Of a DNA stretch of 64,000 nucleotides, positions 18,005 to 27,472 are shown one piece after another. The position numbers and the translations under genes are program-made. Position 1 is the stretch's first letter. Every line of letters begins with the position of its first letter. The DNA lies in assembly GCA_017303905.1 (NCBI GenBank), contig JAFLBH010000001.1, positions 597,809 to 661,808 of the forward strand. Reading direction: 5' to 3'. The notes below the pieces were generated by a model that was not told the origin of the DNA, did not search any database, and was given only the letters and a program-made list of their open reading frames with translations. Source of the DNA: Bacteroidota bacterium (lineage in GTDB: Bacteria; Bacteroidota; Bacteroidia; B-17B0; Aurantibacillaceae).

Positions 18005-20890
18005 CTACATCACAATGTTTACAATCTTCTTCGGAACAATAATCACTTTCTTCGGTTGTTTACCCTCTAAGTATTTGTGTGTTTGTTCGGCTTCCATCAC
18101 CAGCTTTTCAATTTCCTGTACACTTAAATTAGCCGCTAATTCTAAATTGAAACGCATTTTACCATTGAAGGAAATCGGATAATTAAAATTGTCTTCTACT
18201 AAGTGCGCCTCATTAAATTCAGGGAAGGCCGCAAAAGCAATGCTTTCTTTGTGACCGAGTTTTTCCCATAACTCTTCAGCAATATGCGGCGCGTAAGGAG
18301 ATATTAAAACCAATAATGGCTCTAGTATAGCACGCTTGTTGCATTTTAAATCGCTTAATTCATTCACACAGATCATGAAATTACTAACTGAAGTATTAAA
18401 CGAAAAGCGTTCAATGTCTTCCGTAATTTTCTTGATGGTTTTGTGTAATGTTTTTAATTCCGGTTTTGTCGGCGCATCTTCACTCACCACAAAACTTCCT
18501 GTTTGGTAGAACAAGCGCCATAATTTTTTTAAGAATCCCGATACGCCGGTAATGCCATTTGTGTTCCAAGGTTTACTTTGTTCCAGTGGACCTAAAAACA
18601 TTTCGTATAAACGCAAAGTGTCCGCACCAAATTTTTCGCAAATCGCGTCAGGGCTTACAACATTGTACTTGGATTTAGACATCTTTTCAACCTCCGTACC
18701 ACAAACGTAATTTCCTTCCTGATTTACTAGTAGAAGGACATTGGCAGTTTCAGGTTTCCATTCATTAAAGCTTTTTTGATCTAATACATCATTATTGACA
18801 ATGTTGACATCAACATGAAGACTAGTAATTTTAAAATCTTTTTTTATGTCAAGCGTAATATTGAATTCTTCTTTTATTAACTTTTCTACTTGCTCAAACT
18901 CTTGACAAGCTCCGTTTTTTCTTATAGCATCTAATATGTCCTTTGATACAAATACGCTCTTGGGAAGTTTTTTACCTCCTGTATAATCATCAAGTTCTAG
19001 GCGATAAACAAAGTTACTCCTCCCTTGTATCATCCCCTGATTAATCAATTTCTTTGCAGGTTCATCCACCGCAATAAATCCTCTGTCAAATAAAAATTTA
19101 GTCCAGAAACGCACGTACAATAAATGTCCTGTAGCGTGTTCACTGCCGCCAATATATAAATCTACATTTTGCCAGTAGTCGGTTAATTTTTTATCGGCAA
19201 ATGCTTTATCATTCTTCGCGTCCATATAACGCAAAAAATACCAGGAGCTTCCTGCCCATCCCGGCATGGTGGTCCATTCGTAATCGTATTGTCCTTTGTA
19301 TTTCCAGTCTTTCGCACGAGCTAATGGCGGCTCACCGTCTTCCGTCGGTAAAAACTTATCGACTTCCGGTAATACCAATGGCAATTCATTCTCCGGCATC
19401 ACATGCGGAATGCCATCTTTATAATAAACAGGAATAGGTTCTCCCCAATAACGCTGACGGCCAAACACAGCATCGCGTAAACGGTAATTGGTTTTTCCTT
19501 TTCCTAAATTTCTTTTTTCAATTTCTTCTATGGCTTTTTTAATGGCTGCTTTTACTTCGAGTCCGTTTAAGAAATCGGAGTTAATGCATTTTCCTTCTTT
19601 AGCGTCATAAGATTGTTCCTGAACATCCGGTCCTTCTACCACTTGTAAAATCGGTAAGCCAAAATGTTTAGCGAAGCGGTGATCGCGCTCATCATGTCCC
19701 GGTACTGCCATTACTGCGCCTGTTCCGTAACCTGCCAACACATAATCGCCCACCCAAATCTGTACTTTTTTTCCTGTGAACGGATGAATAACATAAGCTC
19801 CGGTAAATACGCCACTCACTTTAGTAACATCCGCCTGGCGTTCGCGCTCACTTCTGTTTTTCGCTTTGGTAACGTAGTCCAGCACTGCGGCTTTTTGTTC
19901 CGCTGTTGTAATTGTATCTACATATTCATGTTCCGGTGCTATGGTGACAAAGCTCACACCGAAAATGGTATCCGGACGGGTGGTGAACACTTCCAGGTGT
20001 AAGTCAGAATTTTCAATTTGAAATTTCAAACTTGTTCCTTCGCTTCTGCCAATCCAATAACGTTGCGATTCTTTTAAACTTTCTGTCCAGTCGATGGTAT
20101 CTAATCCATCTAGTAAACGCTGAGCATAAGCGGTAATGCGCATGCTCCATTGTTTCATTAATTTTCTTTCTACCGGATGTCCGCCGCGCTCACTCACACC
20201 ATCTTTCACTTCATCATTTGCTAACACTGTTCCTAAAGCGGGACACCAGTTCACATACGCTTCGCCTAAGTAGGTTAATCGGTATTGCATTAAAGTATCT
20301 GACTTTTCTTTTTCACTGTACGATTTCCATTCGGAAGCTGTAAATGCTTTTGTATTTTCATCACAAGGCGCATTCACGTTGGCGTTTCCGTTTTTTTCAA
20401 ACTCAGCAATAAGCGTATCAATGCTTTCAGCTTTATTGCTATTGTTATTGTACCAGCTATTGAAAAGTTGAATAAAAATCCACTGTGTCCATTTGTAATA
20501 CGAAGGATCTGAGGTTCTCACTTCGCGATCCCAGTCAAATGAAAAACCGATTTTATCTAATTGTTCACGATAACGCGCAATATTCTGCTCTGTAGTTACC
20601 GCAGGATGTTGTCCGGTTTGAATGGCGTATTGCTCTGCAGGCAAACCAAAACTATCATAACCCATTGGATGCAGCACATTAAATCCTTTGTGACGTTTGT
20701 AACGCGCCATGATATCGGAAGCAATATAGCCAAGGGGATGCCCCACATGTAAACCCGCACCCGAAGGATAAGGAAACATGTCGAGTACATAATATTTTGG
20801 TTTGGTAGAAGTATTATCTGCTTTAAATGGTTTGGTGTCTTTCCAAATCTTTTGCCATTTATTTTCTATGTCCTTAAAATTGTATTCCAT
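18005..20890 (-). CDS. leuS: Leucyl-tRNA synthetase
   Basis: At 961 residues this is a class I synthetase that charges tRNA-Leu. The HIGH-type motif is HVGH at residues 48-51, in [15 protein letters not shown]. The CP1 editing domain has [13 protein letters not shown] and [23 protein letters not shown] follows, and the KMSKS motif is near 735-739 (EKMSKSKYN). The protein is longer than E. coli LeuRS (860 residues), with added segments near 150-190 and 620-720, as in other Bacteroidota. A perfect -7 element lies at 20924-20931 on the same strand. Confidence 0.97.
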   Translation of the reverse strand: MEYNFKDIENKWQKIWKDTKPFKADNTSTKPKYYVLDMFPYPSGAGLHVGHPLGYIASDIMARYKRHKGFNVLHPMGYDSFGLPAEQYAIQTGQHPAVTTEQNIARYREQLDKIGFSFDWDREVRTSDPSYYKWTQWIFIQLFNSWYNNNSNKAESIDTLIAEFEKNGNANVNAPCDENTKAFTASEWKSYSEKEKSDTLMQYRLTYLGEAYVNWCPALGTVLANDEVKDGVSERGGHPVERKLMKQWSMRITAYAQRLLDGLDTIDWTESLKESQRYWIGRSEGTSLKFQIENSDLHLEVFTTRPDTIFGVSFVTIAPEHEYVDTITTAEQKAAVLDYVTKAKNRSERERQADVTKVSGVFTGAYVIHPFTGKKVQIWVGDYVLAGYGTGAVMAVPGHDERDHRFAKHFGLPILQVVEGPDVQEQSYDAKEGKCINSDFLNGLEVKAAIKKAIEEIEKRNLGKGKTNYRLRDAVFGRQRYWGEPIPVYYKDGIPHVMPENELPLVLPEVDKFLPTEDGEPPLARAKDWKYKGQYDYEWTTMPGWAGSSWYFLRYMDAKNDKAFADKKLTDYWQNVDLYIGGSEHATGHLLYVRFWTKFLFDRGFIAVDEPAKKLINQGMIQGRSNFVYRLELDDYTGGKKLPKSVFVSKDILDAIRKNGACQEFEQVEKLIKEEFNITLDIKKDFKITSLHVDVNIVNNDVLDQKSFNEWKPETANVLLLVNQEGNYVCGTEVEKMSKSKYNVVSPDAICEKFGADTLRLYEMFLGPLEQSKPWNTNGITGVSGFLKKLWRLFYQTGSFVVSEDAPTKPELKTLHKTIKKITEDIERFSFNTSVSNFMICVNELSDLKCNKRAILEPLLVLISPYAPHIAEELWEKLGHKESIAFAAFPEFNEAHLVEDNFNYPISFNGKMRFNLELAANLSVQEIEKLVMEAEQTHKYLEGKQPKKVIIVPKKIVNIVM

Positions 20891-20923
20891 GTAATCGTAA
20901 AAAGTGCTGTTTTATAGAGTATA

Positions 20924-20931
20924 CAAAGATA
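20924..20931 (-). promoter_or_regulatory. leuS -7 promoter element
   Basis: Minus-strand TATCTTTG matches TAnnTTTG perfectly and would give a start near 20919 and a leader of about 29 bases before the leuS ATG. Confidence 0.55.
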
Positions 20932-21001
20932 GCTTTTTAGAGGGAATGACAAGGGGGGGAAATGAAGAAAAACGCTCTGTTATTTCCTTGTTATTTGAGT
21001 T

Positions 21002-21169
21002 AAAACCCCTCTGTCGCTGCGCGACATCTCCCCTTGGCAGGGGAGAATTCTTTCGTGCTAGGTTCAAACTTTTCTAGTATCAATTTTCCTTAATGGCAGT
21101 TTCTGCTCAATCAAAAACGGACAGCCTCTCCCCCTGCTAAGGGGGAGTCCGCGAAGCGGGAGGGGGTTA
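21002..21169. repeat. GC-rich intergenic repeat pair
   Basis: The element at 21002-21050 (with CCCCTCTGTCGCTGCGCGAC and CCCCTTGGCAGGGGAG) matches the one at 14325-14371. A second element, 21123-21169, has CCCCCTGCTAAGGGGGAG and GCGAAGCGGGAGGGGG. The last bases of the second element supply the stop codon of the GNAT gene. Confidence 0.7.
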
Positions 21170-21667
21170 TACAGAAAATCTATACTTCGCGATTTTGTTG
21201 CCGTGTTCAATATCATCACCAATGTAGCTCATGCCTGTTTTTTCTAAAACTTTACGGGAAGCAATATTCTCAATGGCGGCGCGACCTACAATTGTCTTTA
21301 ATCCTAATTTCTGAATGCCGTAATTGAAGCAAGCGAGTGCAGATTCGGTGGCATAGGCTTTTCCCCAGTGAGACTCAAAGAAGCGATAGCCTAAATCAAT
21401 TTCATCTACTTCAAGTATGTGTTTGAGTCCGCACCAACCAATAAACTCATGGTTGGATTTTAAATGCACAGCCCATCTTCCGAGCTTGTTTTTATATTGA
21501 GGAAGTATAACGTCCAAAATAATTTTTTGTGCTTCTGCTAAGTTGACGGGTCCGTCACCGGTATAGCGTGTAACATTGGGATTACTGTTTAAATCCACTA
21601 ATAATTGCGCGTCTTCAGGAGTAAATTCACGTAAGTATAGCCTTTCTGTTTCAAGAACGATTTTCAT
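21167..21667 (-). CDS. GNAT family N-acetyltransferase (RimJ/RimL-like)
   Basis: The 166-residue protein begins ETERLYLREFTPEDAQLL, the typical start of RimJ/RimL-type acetyltransferases. It has WGKAYATESALACFNYG for acetyl-CoA binding and NIASRKVLEKTGM near the end. It should move an acetyl group from acetyl-CoA to an amine, and the substrate is unknown. It starts directly after the stop of the hydrolase gene, so the two are co-transcribed. The stop codon falls at the edge of a repeat, and the C terminus (KIAKYRFSV) may have been trimmed by its insertion. Confidence 0.88.
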   Translation of the reverse strand: MKIVLETERLYLREFTPEDAQLLVDLNSNPNVTRYTGDGPVNLAEAQKIILDVILPQYKNKLGRWAVHLKSNHEFIGWCGLKHILEVDEIDLGYRFFESHWGKAYATESALACFNYGIQKLGLKTIVGRAAIENIASRKVLEKTGMSYIGDDIEHGNKIAKYRFSV

Positions 21668-22462
21668 TTATAACAGCTTAAAATCATCGGCATCTAAGCC
21701 TACAGGAAATACTTTTCTGAATTCAGAGAGGTAATTGTAATCTAAGGTTACCGTTTCGATGCTTTCTTCATTGGCTTTGGTTTTGCTGATGATTTCACCG
21801 CGTGGATTAATCACCATGCTGTCGCCGCTGTGTGCGATATTATTACCATCCGCGCCAATACGGTTAACACCAATCACAAAACATTGATTTTCGATAGCGC
21901 GCGCAATAAGTAATTGCTTCCATGGATAAGAGCGGACCTCAGGCCAATTGGCCACGTAGATTAAAACATCATAAGCCGCGGTATAAGAACCGTTATTTTT
22001 TGTGAAAGTATTTCTGCTCCATACAGGGAAACGCAAATCGTAGCAAACAAGCGGACAAATATTAAATTCTCCAATGGTTTGAATGATTTTATTTTCTCCT
22101 GCCGAGTAATGTTTGTCTTCACCTGCCATTCGGAATAAATGACGTTTGTTGTAAAAGCTGAATGTGCCGTTAGGCTGAACCCAAAATAAACGATTAAAAT
22201 AATTCCCCTTCTCTTCAACAGCGACACTTCCTGTTATAACAGCGTTTTTTTCTTGCGCCTTTTGTTGCAACCAGGCGAGTGTTGGTCCGGATGCAGGTTC
22301 GGAAAGTTTTGAGGGATTCATAGTAAATCCGGTGGTAAACATTTCGGGCAATACAATCAAATCCGTTTTTTCTTTCACTGAAAGAAGTAGATTATCGAAG
22401 TGCGCGAGGTTTTTTTCGCGGTCTTCCCAAAAAAGTGAGGTTTGAATGAGTGTTACCTGCAT
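21668..22462 (-). CDS. Carbon-nitrogen hydrolase, omega-amidase-like (YafV/NIT2 type)
   Basis: The 264-residue nitrilase-superfamily protein has the Glu-Lys-Cys triad: Glu40 in LIVLPEMFTTGF, Lys106 in FYNKRHLFRM, and Cys140 in CPLVCYDLRFP. The close match of these stretches to YafV suggests hydrolysis of alpha-ketoglutaramate-like omega-amides, a repair reaction. A perfect TAnnTTTG element (TACATTTG on the minus strand, 22467-22474) puts the transcription start at or next to the ATG. It is co-transcribed with the GNAT gene and divergent from a glycosyltransferase. Confidence 0.9.
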   Translation of the reverse strand: MQVTLIQTSLFWEDREKNLAHFDNLLLSVKEKTDLIVLPEMFTTGFTMNPSKLSEPASGPTLAWLQQKAQEKNAVITGSVAVEEKGNYFNRLFWVQPNGTFSFYNKRHLFRMAGEDKHYSAGENKIIQTIGEFNICPLVCYDLRFPVWSRNTFTKNNGSYTAAYDVLIYVANWPEVRSYPWKQLLIARAIENQCFVIGVNRIGADGNNIAHSGDSMVINPRGEIISKTKANEESIETVTLDYNYLSEFRKVFPVGLDADDFKLL

Positions 22463-22466
22463 AAAA

Positions 22467-22501
22467 CAAATGTAAGAAATTGTATTATATTCTTACCTTT
22501 A
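22467..22501. promoter_or_regulatory. Divergent, probably leaderless promoters
   Basis: TACATTTG on the minus strand (22467-22474) and TACCTTTA on the plus strand (22494-22501) are -7 elements facing outward. Placing +1 five bases after each puts it on the first base of the ATG of each gene (22462 and 22506). Confidence 0.5.
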
Positions 22502-22505
22502 CAAC

Positions 22506-23270
22506 ATGCCACAAATTTCGGTTGTTATCATAACTTTTAACGAAGAAAAAAACATTGCCCGTTGTCTGGATTCGGTGAAAGAGGTGGCGGATGAAATTGT
22601 GGTGCTTGATTCATTCAGTACTGATAAAACCAAGGAAATCTGTGAAAGTAAAGGCGTGAGTTTTTATCAGCATAAATTTGATGGGCACATCCAGCAAAAA
22701 AACAGAGCCATCACCTATGCAAAATTCCCGCATGTTTTATCCCTAGATGCGGATGAAGCCTTGGATGATACGCTTAAAAAATCCATTCTCGAGGTAAAAA
22801 ATAACTGGAGCAAGGATGGTTATTATATGAACCGCTTAACAAATTATTGCGGACATTGGGTAAAACATTGTAATTGGTATCCGGATAAAAAATTGCGATT
22901 GTGGGATAGCCGTAAAGGTGCGTGGACCGGAATAAATCCGCATGATAAATATGAAATGAAAGACGGTGATAAGAATACCGGCCATTTAAAAGGCGATATT
23001 TTACATTACAGTTATTATAGCGTAGAAGATCACTATAAACAAGTAGAGTATTTCACCACCATTGCGTCTAAAGCATTTTTCGAAGCGGGAAAGAAAGCGC
23101 CAATTTATAAATTACTGGTGAATCCCATCGCGAAATTTATCGATCATTATATTTTGCATTTAGGATTTTTGGACGGAAAGGCCGGGTATTTAATTTCAAA
23201 AATTTCGGCATACGCCACGTATTTAAAATATAAAAAATTAAGAGAATTATACCGTGCAAAAGCTGCCTGA
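22506..23270 (+). CDS. Family 2 glycosyltransferase, lipopolysaccharide core type
   Basis: The 254-residue GT2 protein starts ISVVIITFNEEKNIARCLDS and has VLDSFSTDKTKEIC and SLDADEALDD, the nucleotide-sugar and metal-binding parts of the fold. The LNNYCGHWVKHCNWYPDKKLR-like stretch and the final hydrophobic part fit the WaaE/KdtX-like enzymes that add sugars to the inner lipopolysaccharide core. The next gene overlaps its end by 17 bases and encodes another glycosyltransferase, which supports a role in cell-surface glycan synthesis. Confidence 0.88.
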   Translation: MPQISVVIITFNEEKNIARCLDSVKEVADEIVVLDSFSTDKTKEICESKGVSFYQHKFDGHIQQKNRAITYAKFPHVLSLDADEALDDTLKKSILEVKNNWSKDGYYMNRLTNYCGHWVKHCNWYPDKKLRLWDSRKGAWTGINPHDKYEMKDGDKNTGHLKGDILHYSYYSVEDHYKQVEYFTTIASKAFFEAGKKAPIYKLLVNPIAKFIDHYILHLGFLDGKAGYLISKISAYATYLKYKKLRELYRAKAA

Positions 23271-24237
23271 TAATTTTTCACTCATAATAAGTCGTACCGA
23301 CAGTATTGGTGATGTGGTACTCACACTGCCAATGGCCGGCTACATTAAAAAGTATTTTCCTCATTGTAAAATTATTTTCTTAGGAAGAAACTACACGCGC
23401 GATGTAGTAGCATTATCGCAGTTTGTGGATGAGTTTGTAAGTTGGGATGATGTGGAAGCAAGAAAAAATTTAAAGGCCGATTGCATCATTCATGTTTTCC
23501 CGGTAAAGGAAATAGCACAACAAGCTAAGCAAAATGGAATTAAATTGCGGGTTGGTACTACCAACCGTTTATACCATTGGATGACGTGCAATAAATTAAT
23601 TTCATTATCGAGAAAAAATTCTCTCTTACACGAGTCGCAACTTAATTTACAACTATTGAAATTTTTAGGAATTCCAATCGAATTAAAGTTGGAGGCTGTA
23701 AAAGATTATTACGGTTTTACAAAAGTCTTAGCTTTGGATGAAGAGTGGAAAAACCTGATTGATTCAACCAAAATGAATGTGATTCTGCATCCTAATTCGA
23801 AAGGAAGCGCAAGAGAGTGGGGCCTGGAAAATTTTTCAACTTTAATCGATGCTTTAGATAAAAATAAATTTAAAATTTTCATCAGCGGAACGAAAGAAGA
23901 GGGGCAATTAGTTAAACCACTCTTAGAAAAACATAAAGACATAATAGATTTAACCGGTCAATTAAGTTTAAAGCAATTTATCAGCTTCATCAATCATGCC
24001 GATGCTTTGGTGGCCGCAAGTACAGGTCCGTTACACATTGCCTCTGCATTAGGGAAAAAAGCAATAGGTTTATTTGCACCAATGCGACCTATACATCCCG
24101 GAAGATGGATGCCTGTTGGCGAAAAAGCGAGTTATTTAGTATTGAATAAAGAATGCAGTGATTGCCGTAAGAACAACGATTGTCATTGTATACGTGAAAT
24201 AAAAGCAAAACAAGTTGTAGATTTACTTAATAAATAA
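23254..24237 (+). CDS. Family 9 glycosyltransferase (heptosyltransferase-like)
   Basis: The 327-residue protein has the GT9 heptosyltransferase pattern: an N-terminal RTDSIGDVVLTLPMAGYIKK, a central VILHPNSKGSAREW, and a C-terminal ALVAASTGPLHIASALGKKA followed by GLFAPMRPIHPGRW. The last part ends with clustered Cys (CSDCRKNNDCHC), perhaps a structural metal site. It should add a heptose-like sugar to lipopolysaccharide. The start is GTG at 23254, overlapping the upstream gene. The next Met lies past the Rossmann motif, so GTG is preferred. Confidence 0.88.
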   Translation: MQKLPDNFSLIISRTDSIGDVVLTLPMAGYIKKYFPHCKIIFLGRNYTRDVVALSQFVDEFVSWDDVEARKNLKADCIIHVFPVKEIAQQAKQNGIKLRVGTTNRLYHWMTCNKLISLSRKNSLLHESQLNLQLLKFLGIPIELKLEAVKDYYGFTKVLALDEEWKNLIDSTKMNVILHPNSKGSAREWGLENFSTLIDALDKNKFKIFISGTKEEGQLVKPLLEKHKDIIDLTGQLSLKQFISFINHADALVAASTGPLHIASALGKKAIGLFAPMRPIHPGRWMPVGEKASYLVLNKECSDCRKNNDCHCIREIKAKQVVDLLNK

Positions 24238-24240
24238 AAT

Positions 24241-24316
24241 CGTCATTGCGAGCGATAGCGAAGCAATCCTGATAATAGATTGCTTCAGTCGGGCGCAGCC
24301 CTCTTTCGCAATGACG
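24241..24316. repeat. Nested palindromic repeat
   Basis: The outer arms CGTCATTGCG (24241-24250) and CGCAATGACG (24307-24316) are perfect, and inner arms GAAGCAATC (24260-24268) and GATTGCTTC (24278-24286) are also perfect. It resembles a REP-like element and shows that in-frame codons before 24328 are not part of the SDR gene. Confidence 0.75.
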
Positions 24317-24327
24317 GAAAAACAAAA

Positions 24328-25125
24328 ATGAGTGTATTTAAAGATAAAGTGATTTGGATAACCGGTGCTTCCTCCGGTATTGGAGAGGCTTTGGCTTTGG
24401 AGTTCGCCAAGCGTGAAGCGCGACTTATTCTTTCCGCGCGCCGTGAAGATGAATTAAAGCGCGTGGCAAAAGAAACCAAACTGCCGGATTTAGACATCAT
24501 GGTTTTGCCGTTTGACTTGAAGGATACTTCCAATGCATCTGCCTTAGCTGCGCAAATCATGAATAAATTCGGACGTATCGATATTTTAATTAATAATGGC
24601 GGATACAGTCAACGTTCAGAAGCCATTGTTACCGATGAAAAAACAGAACGCGAATTAATGGAAGTTAATTATTTCGCGCACGTGAATATTACAAAGGCTG
24701 TATTGCCTTATATGAAGCGACAAAAAAACGGCCACATTGTTGTGATAAGCAGTATTGCCGGGAAGTTCGGATTTTATTTGCGCTCTTCTTATTCAGCCGC
24801 CAAACATGCTTTACACGGTTATTTTGAAAGTTTACGCTTAGAGACTGAAAAGCTCGGGATAAAAACCTTGATGGTTTGTCCGGGTAAAGTTAAGACGAAT
24901 GTTTCTTTGAATGCGGTAAGTGATGGCGGCAAACAACACGGACAAATGGACGAGAGTCATGAGAATGCCATGAGTGCGGAAACATGTGCTCAACAAATCA
25001 TTAAAGGCATCATCAATCAAGACGAAGAAATTTTAATTGGCGGTAAGGAATTATTGGCTGTTAAAATTAAACGTTTCTTCCCTAAATGGTTTGGAAAAAT
25101 TATTCGTAAGCAAAGTCCGTATTGA
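24328..25125 (+). CDS. Short-chain dehydrogenase/reductase
   Basis: The 265-residue SDR has the cofactor motif TGASSGIG at residues 12-19, DILINNGG near 85-92, Ser141/142 in VISSIAGKFG, and the catalytic Tyr155 and Lys159 in YSAAK. This fits NAD(P)-dependent oxidoreductases of the DltE/DhrS7-like group. The C terminus (KIKRFFPKWFGKIIRKQ) is basic. The start at 24328 is chosen because the upstream in-frame ATG at 24280 lies inside a palindromic repeat. The substrate cannot be told. Confidence 0.9.
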   Translation: MSVFKDKVIWITGASSGIGEALALEFAKREARLILSARREDELKRVAKETKLPDLDIMVLPFDLKDTSNASALAAQIMNKFGRIDILINNGGYSQRSEAIVTDEKTERELMEVNYFAHVNITKAVLPYMKRQKNGHIVVISSIAGKFGFYLRSSYSAAKHALHGYFESLRLETEKLGIKTLMVCPGKVKTNVSLNAVSDGGKQHGQMDESHENAMSAETCAQQIIKGIINQDEEILIGGKELLAVKIKRFFPKWFGKIIRKQSPY

Positions 25126-25545
25126 TTTCCCGCAGATAGCTTGGATTTTCACAGATACTTCAGTTATACATTTCTTATTTCTTGTTTAGTGTTATTGATT
25201 AAAAGTCTCCGTGATCCCGTTTCTCTGTGGTGAGTTTCACGCAGAGGTTCAAAGCCGCAGAGGGTCGTTTGCTAATCATTATTCATTTCTTGTTTAGTGT
25301 TAAGTATTCACGCCTACCTAATCTTATTTCCTGTCAGGAGTTTCCCGCAGATAGCGCGAATTTTCGCAGATACTTTAGTTATACATTTCTTATTTCTTGT
25401 TTAGTGTTATTCATTGAAAGTCTCCGTGATCTCTGTTTTTCTGTGGTGAGTTTCACGCAGAGGCGCAAAGCCGCAGGGGTCTTTAGTTAATCATTATACA
25501 TTTCTTGTTTAGTGTTATTCATTAAAAGTCTCCGTGTTTTCTGTG
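25126..25545. repeat. Tandem degenerate direct repeats in a 571-base gap
   Basis: Two long copies start with TTTCCCGCAGATAGC at 25126 and 25341, 215 bases apart, and each carries TTATTTCTTGTTTAGTG, GTCTCCGTGATC, CTGTGGTGAGTTTCACGCAG and AAAGCCGCAG. A partial third copy follows from about 25490. The frame that runs through them is repetitive and not credible as a gene. The rest of the gap to 25696 holds only AT-rich sequence with a possible -7 element, TTACTTTG at 25667-25674. Confidence 0.75.
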
Positions 25546-25696
25546 CTTAAGGATTGAGTTTCCGGTTAAAATCCTATTCTTAATTTTCTATTTTGTGTAA
25601 GAAAGCCTTACCCTCTCTTAACACCAAACTATGCGTTTAATCATATTTTTAAGAATGAAATTAAATTTACTTTGAATATTCATTAAAGAAGCGCAA

Positions 25697-27472
25697 ATGT
25701 CACATACATTTCATATACCTGTCATGGGATTATGCTACACGGTAGATACACCACTTAAGGTAGCCAAGTTTGGAATAAACTCAGTAGTATCGATTATTGA
25801 GGATACCTTAATTGAAAAAATGCGGGGATACCACTCTAAAAAAAACAACATCGATTATGTCCCAATCACGAATAATGATGATGATTATAGGGCAAAACGT
25901 ATTACCGGATATTTAAATCTGATGAACAAGTTAATTAAATCTGAATTCGAAAAAATAATGGAGGAAGATATATTAACAAGTAAAGCAATTAAAGAAATAG
26001 TAGATGTGTTTCCTGATGATTCCGAAATTAAAAAGCTTTACATGCAAATAAGGGAAAACAAGGATGAATTTGATAATCTTGAGCTGCAGGCAAAATTTAT
26101 AGCTTTACTAAATCCTGGAAGTATTGATGTTAATATCATGACTAAATGCGATAATTTTACGTATGATAAAGAAGGGCAAAGACTACCTGAATATTATTCA
26201 GATGCGCACAGTGCATTACGTGGATATGCGCACAGCGATTTGGAATCATCTGTTGTATTTTCAGCCGGATTAAACCCAAAATTATATAGTTATTGCGCTA
26301 CTTTTGAAGATTTCTTACCTGATAAAAAGGGAAAAATTAAAAAGAAAATTATAGTTAAAGTCAGTGACTACAGATCGGCATATATTCAGGGGAAGTTCTT
26401 AGCAAAAAAAGGATTAATTGTTAGTGAGTTTAGAATAGAGTCTGGATTAAATTGCGGGGGGCATTCTTTTATATCGGATGGAGTCTTATTAGGTCCGGTT
26501 TTGGAAGAATTTAAATTGAAGCGCGAGACCCTAAGAGCAGAATTAATTGCGATGTGTAATGATTACTTGAAACAAAATGGTAAGAAGGCGGTGAGCGATA
26601 ATTACAAAATTAAATTATCTGTTCAGGGCGGCGTAGGCACTTCTCAAGAACATAATTTTTTAATAAAATATTATGGCGTAGATTCAGTTGGATGGGGCAG
26701 TCCGTTTTTATTAGTACCGGAGGTCACTTTAGTCGATGATAACACTAGAGAATTATTATCAAACTCTAGAGAGGAAGACTATTACTTAAGTAATGCTTCG
26801 CCTTTGGGAGTGAAATTTAATAATTTCAAACTTAGTACATCTGTTGCTACTATTAAGGAGAGGATATCAAAAAACCGCCCCGGAAGTCCTTGTGTAAAAA
26901 AGTATTTAGCGTTTAATACTGAATTTACTGAAAAACCAATATGTGTTGCCTCACGCGAGTATCAGTCGAAGAAAATCGAATCTCTGAAATCGATGAATCT
27001 TAAACCTGAGGAATTTGAAAGAGAATTTAATAAAGTAGTTGAGAAGGAGTGTCTTTGTGAGGGATTATCGGTTGGCGGACTTATTACATATGGAATTGAG
27101 GATAGGAAACGGCCGCAAGGAGTTGCTGTTTGTCCGGGGCCTAATTTAGCCTACTTTAAGGGAACCTTTACGCTTAAGCAGATGATTGATCATATTTATG
27201 GTAGAACATCGCTTTTAGAAAAGGTTTCTCGACCGAATATGTTTATTAACGAAATCGCTCTTAATATTAAATATCTCAAGAACATGAGAATTGAAGATAT
27301 CGGGACGAAAGATTTAGTGCAAAGATTTACAGCATATAAACTTACATTGCTGACCAATATTCAGTATTACAAGGAAATGGTTTGGGAATACATTAACAAG
27401 CCCTCCTTATTGCCAACTAATTTCTTAATTGATTTATACGATAAAGAGCGCGAACTTTTGGCTTATAATTAA
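25697..27472 (+). CDS. Uncharacterised 591-residue protein, possible FMN-type barrel enzyme
   Basis: No family is recognised with confidence. The start HIPVMGLCYTVDTPLKVAKF has the look of a TIM-barrel N terminus. Later stretches such as KKIIVKVSDYRSAYIQGKFL, SEFRIESGLNCGGHSF and KLSVQGGVGTSQEHNFLIKY recall barrel strands and phosphate-binding turns of nitronate monooxygenase-like FMN enzymes. The C-terminal third has several Cys (GSPCVKKYL, KPICVAS, ECLCEGL). It is well formed with no breaks. It converges on the thioredoxin gene with a 4-base overlap of stops. Its neighbours give no hint of function. Confidence 0.5.
   Translation: MSHTFHIPVMGLCYTVDTPLKVAKFGINSVVSIIEDTLIEKMRGYHSKKNNIDYVPITNNDDDYRAKRITGYLNLMNKLIKSEFEKIMEEDILTSKAIKEIVDVFPDDSEIKKLYMQIRENKDEFDNLELQAKFIALLNPGSIDVNIMTKCDNFTYDKEGQRLPEYYSDAHSALRGYAHSDLESSVVFSAGLNPKLYSYCATFEDFLPDKKGKIKKKIIVKVSDYRSAYIQGKFLAKKGLIVSEFRIESGLNCGGHSFISDGVLLGPVLEEFKLKRETLRAELIAMCNDYLKQNGKKAVSDNYKIKLSVQGGVGTSQEHNFLIKYYGVDSVGWGSPFLLVPEVTLVDDNTRELLSNSREEDYYLSNASPLGVKFNNFKLSTSVATIKERISKNRPGSPCVKKYLAFNTEFTEKPICVASREYQSKKIESLKSMNLKPEEFEREFNKVVEKECLCEGLSVGGLITYGIEDRKRPQGVAVCPGPNLAYFKGTFTLKQMIDHIYGRTSLLEKVSRPNMFINEIALNIKYLKNMRIEDIGTKDLVQRFTAYKLTLLTNIQYYKEMVWEYINKPSLLPTNFLIDLYDKERELLAYN

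Noticed and set aside
24280..24327. Upstream in-frame ATG extending the SDR gene
   Set aside because: The extension is made of the palindromic repeat.
25227..25490. Open frame of 87 codons in the repeat gap
   Set aside because: It reads across two copies of the same repeat and has no family or start signal.
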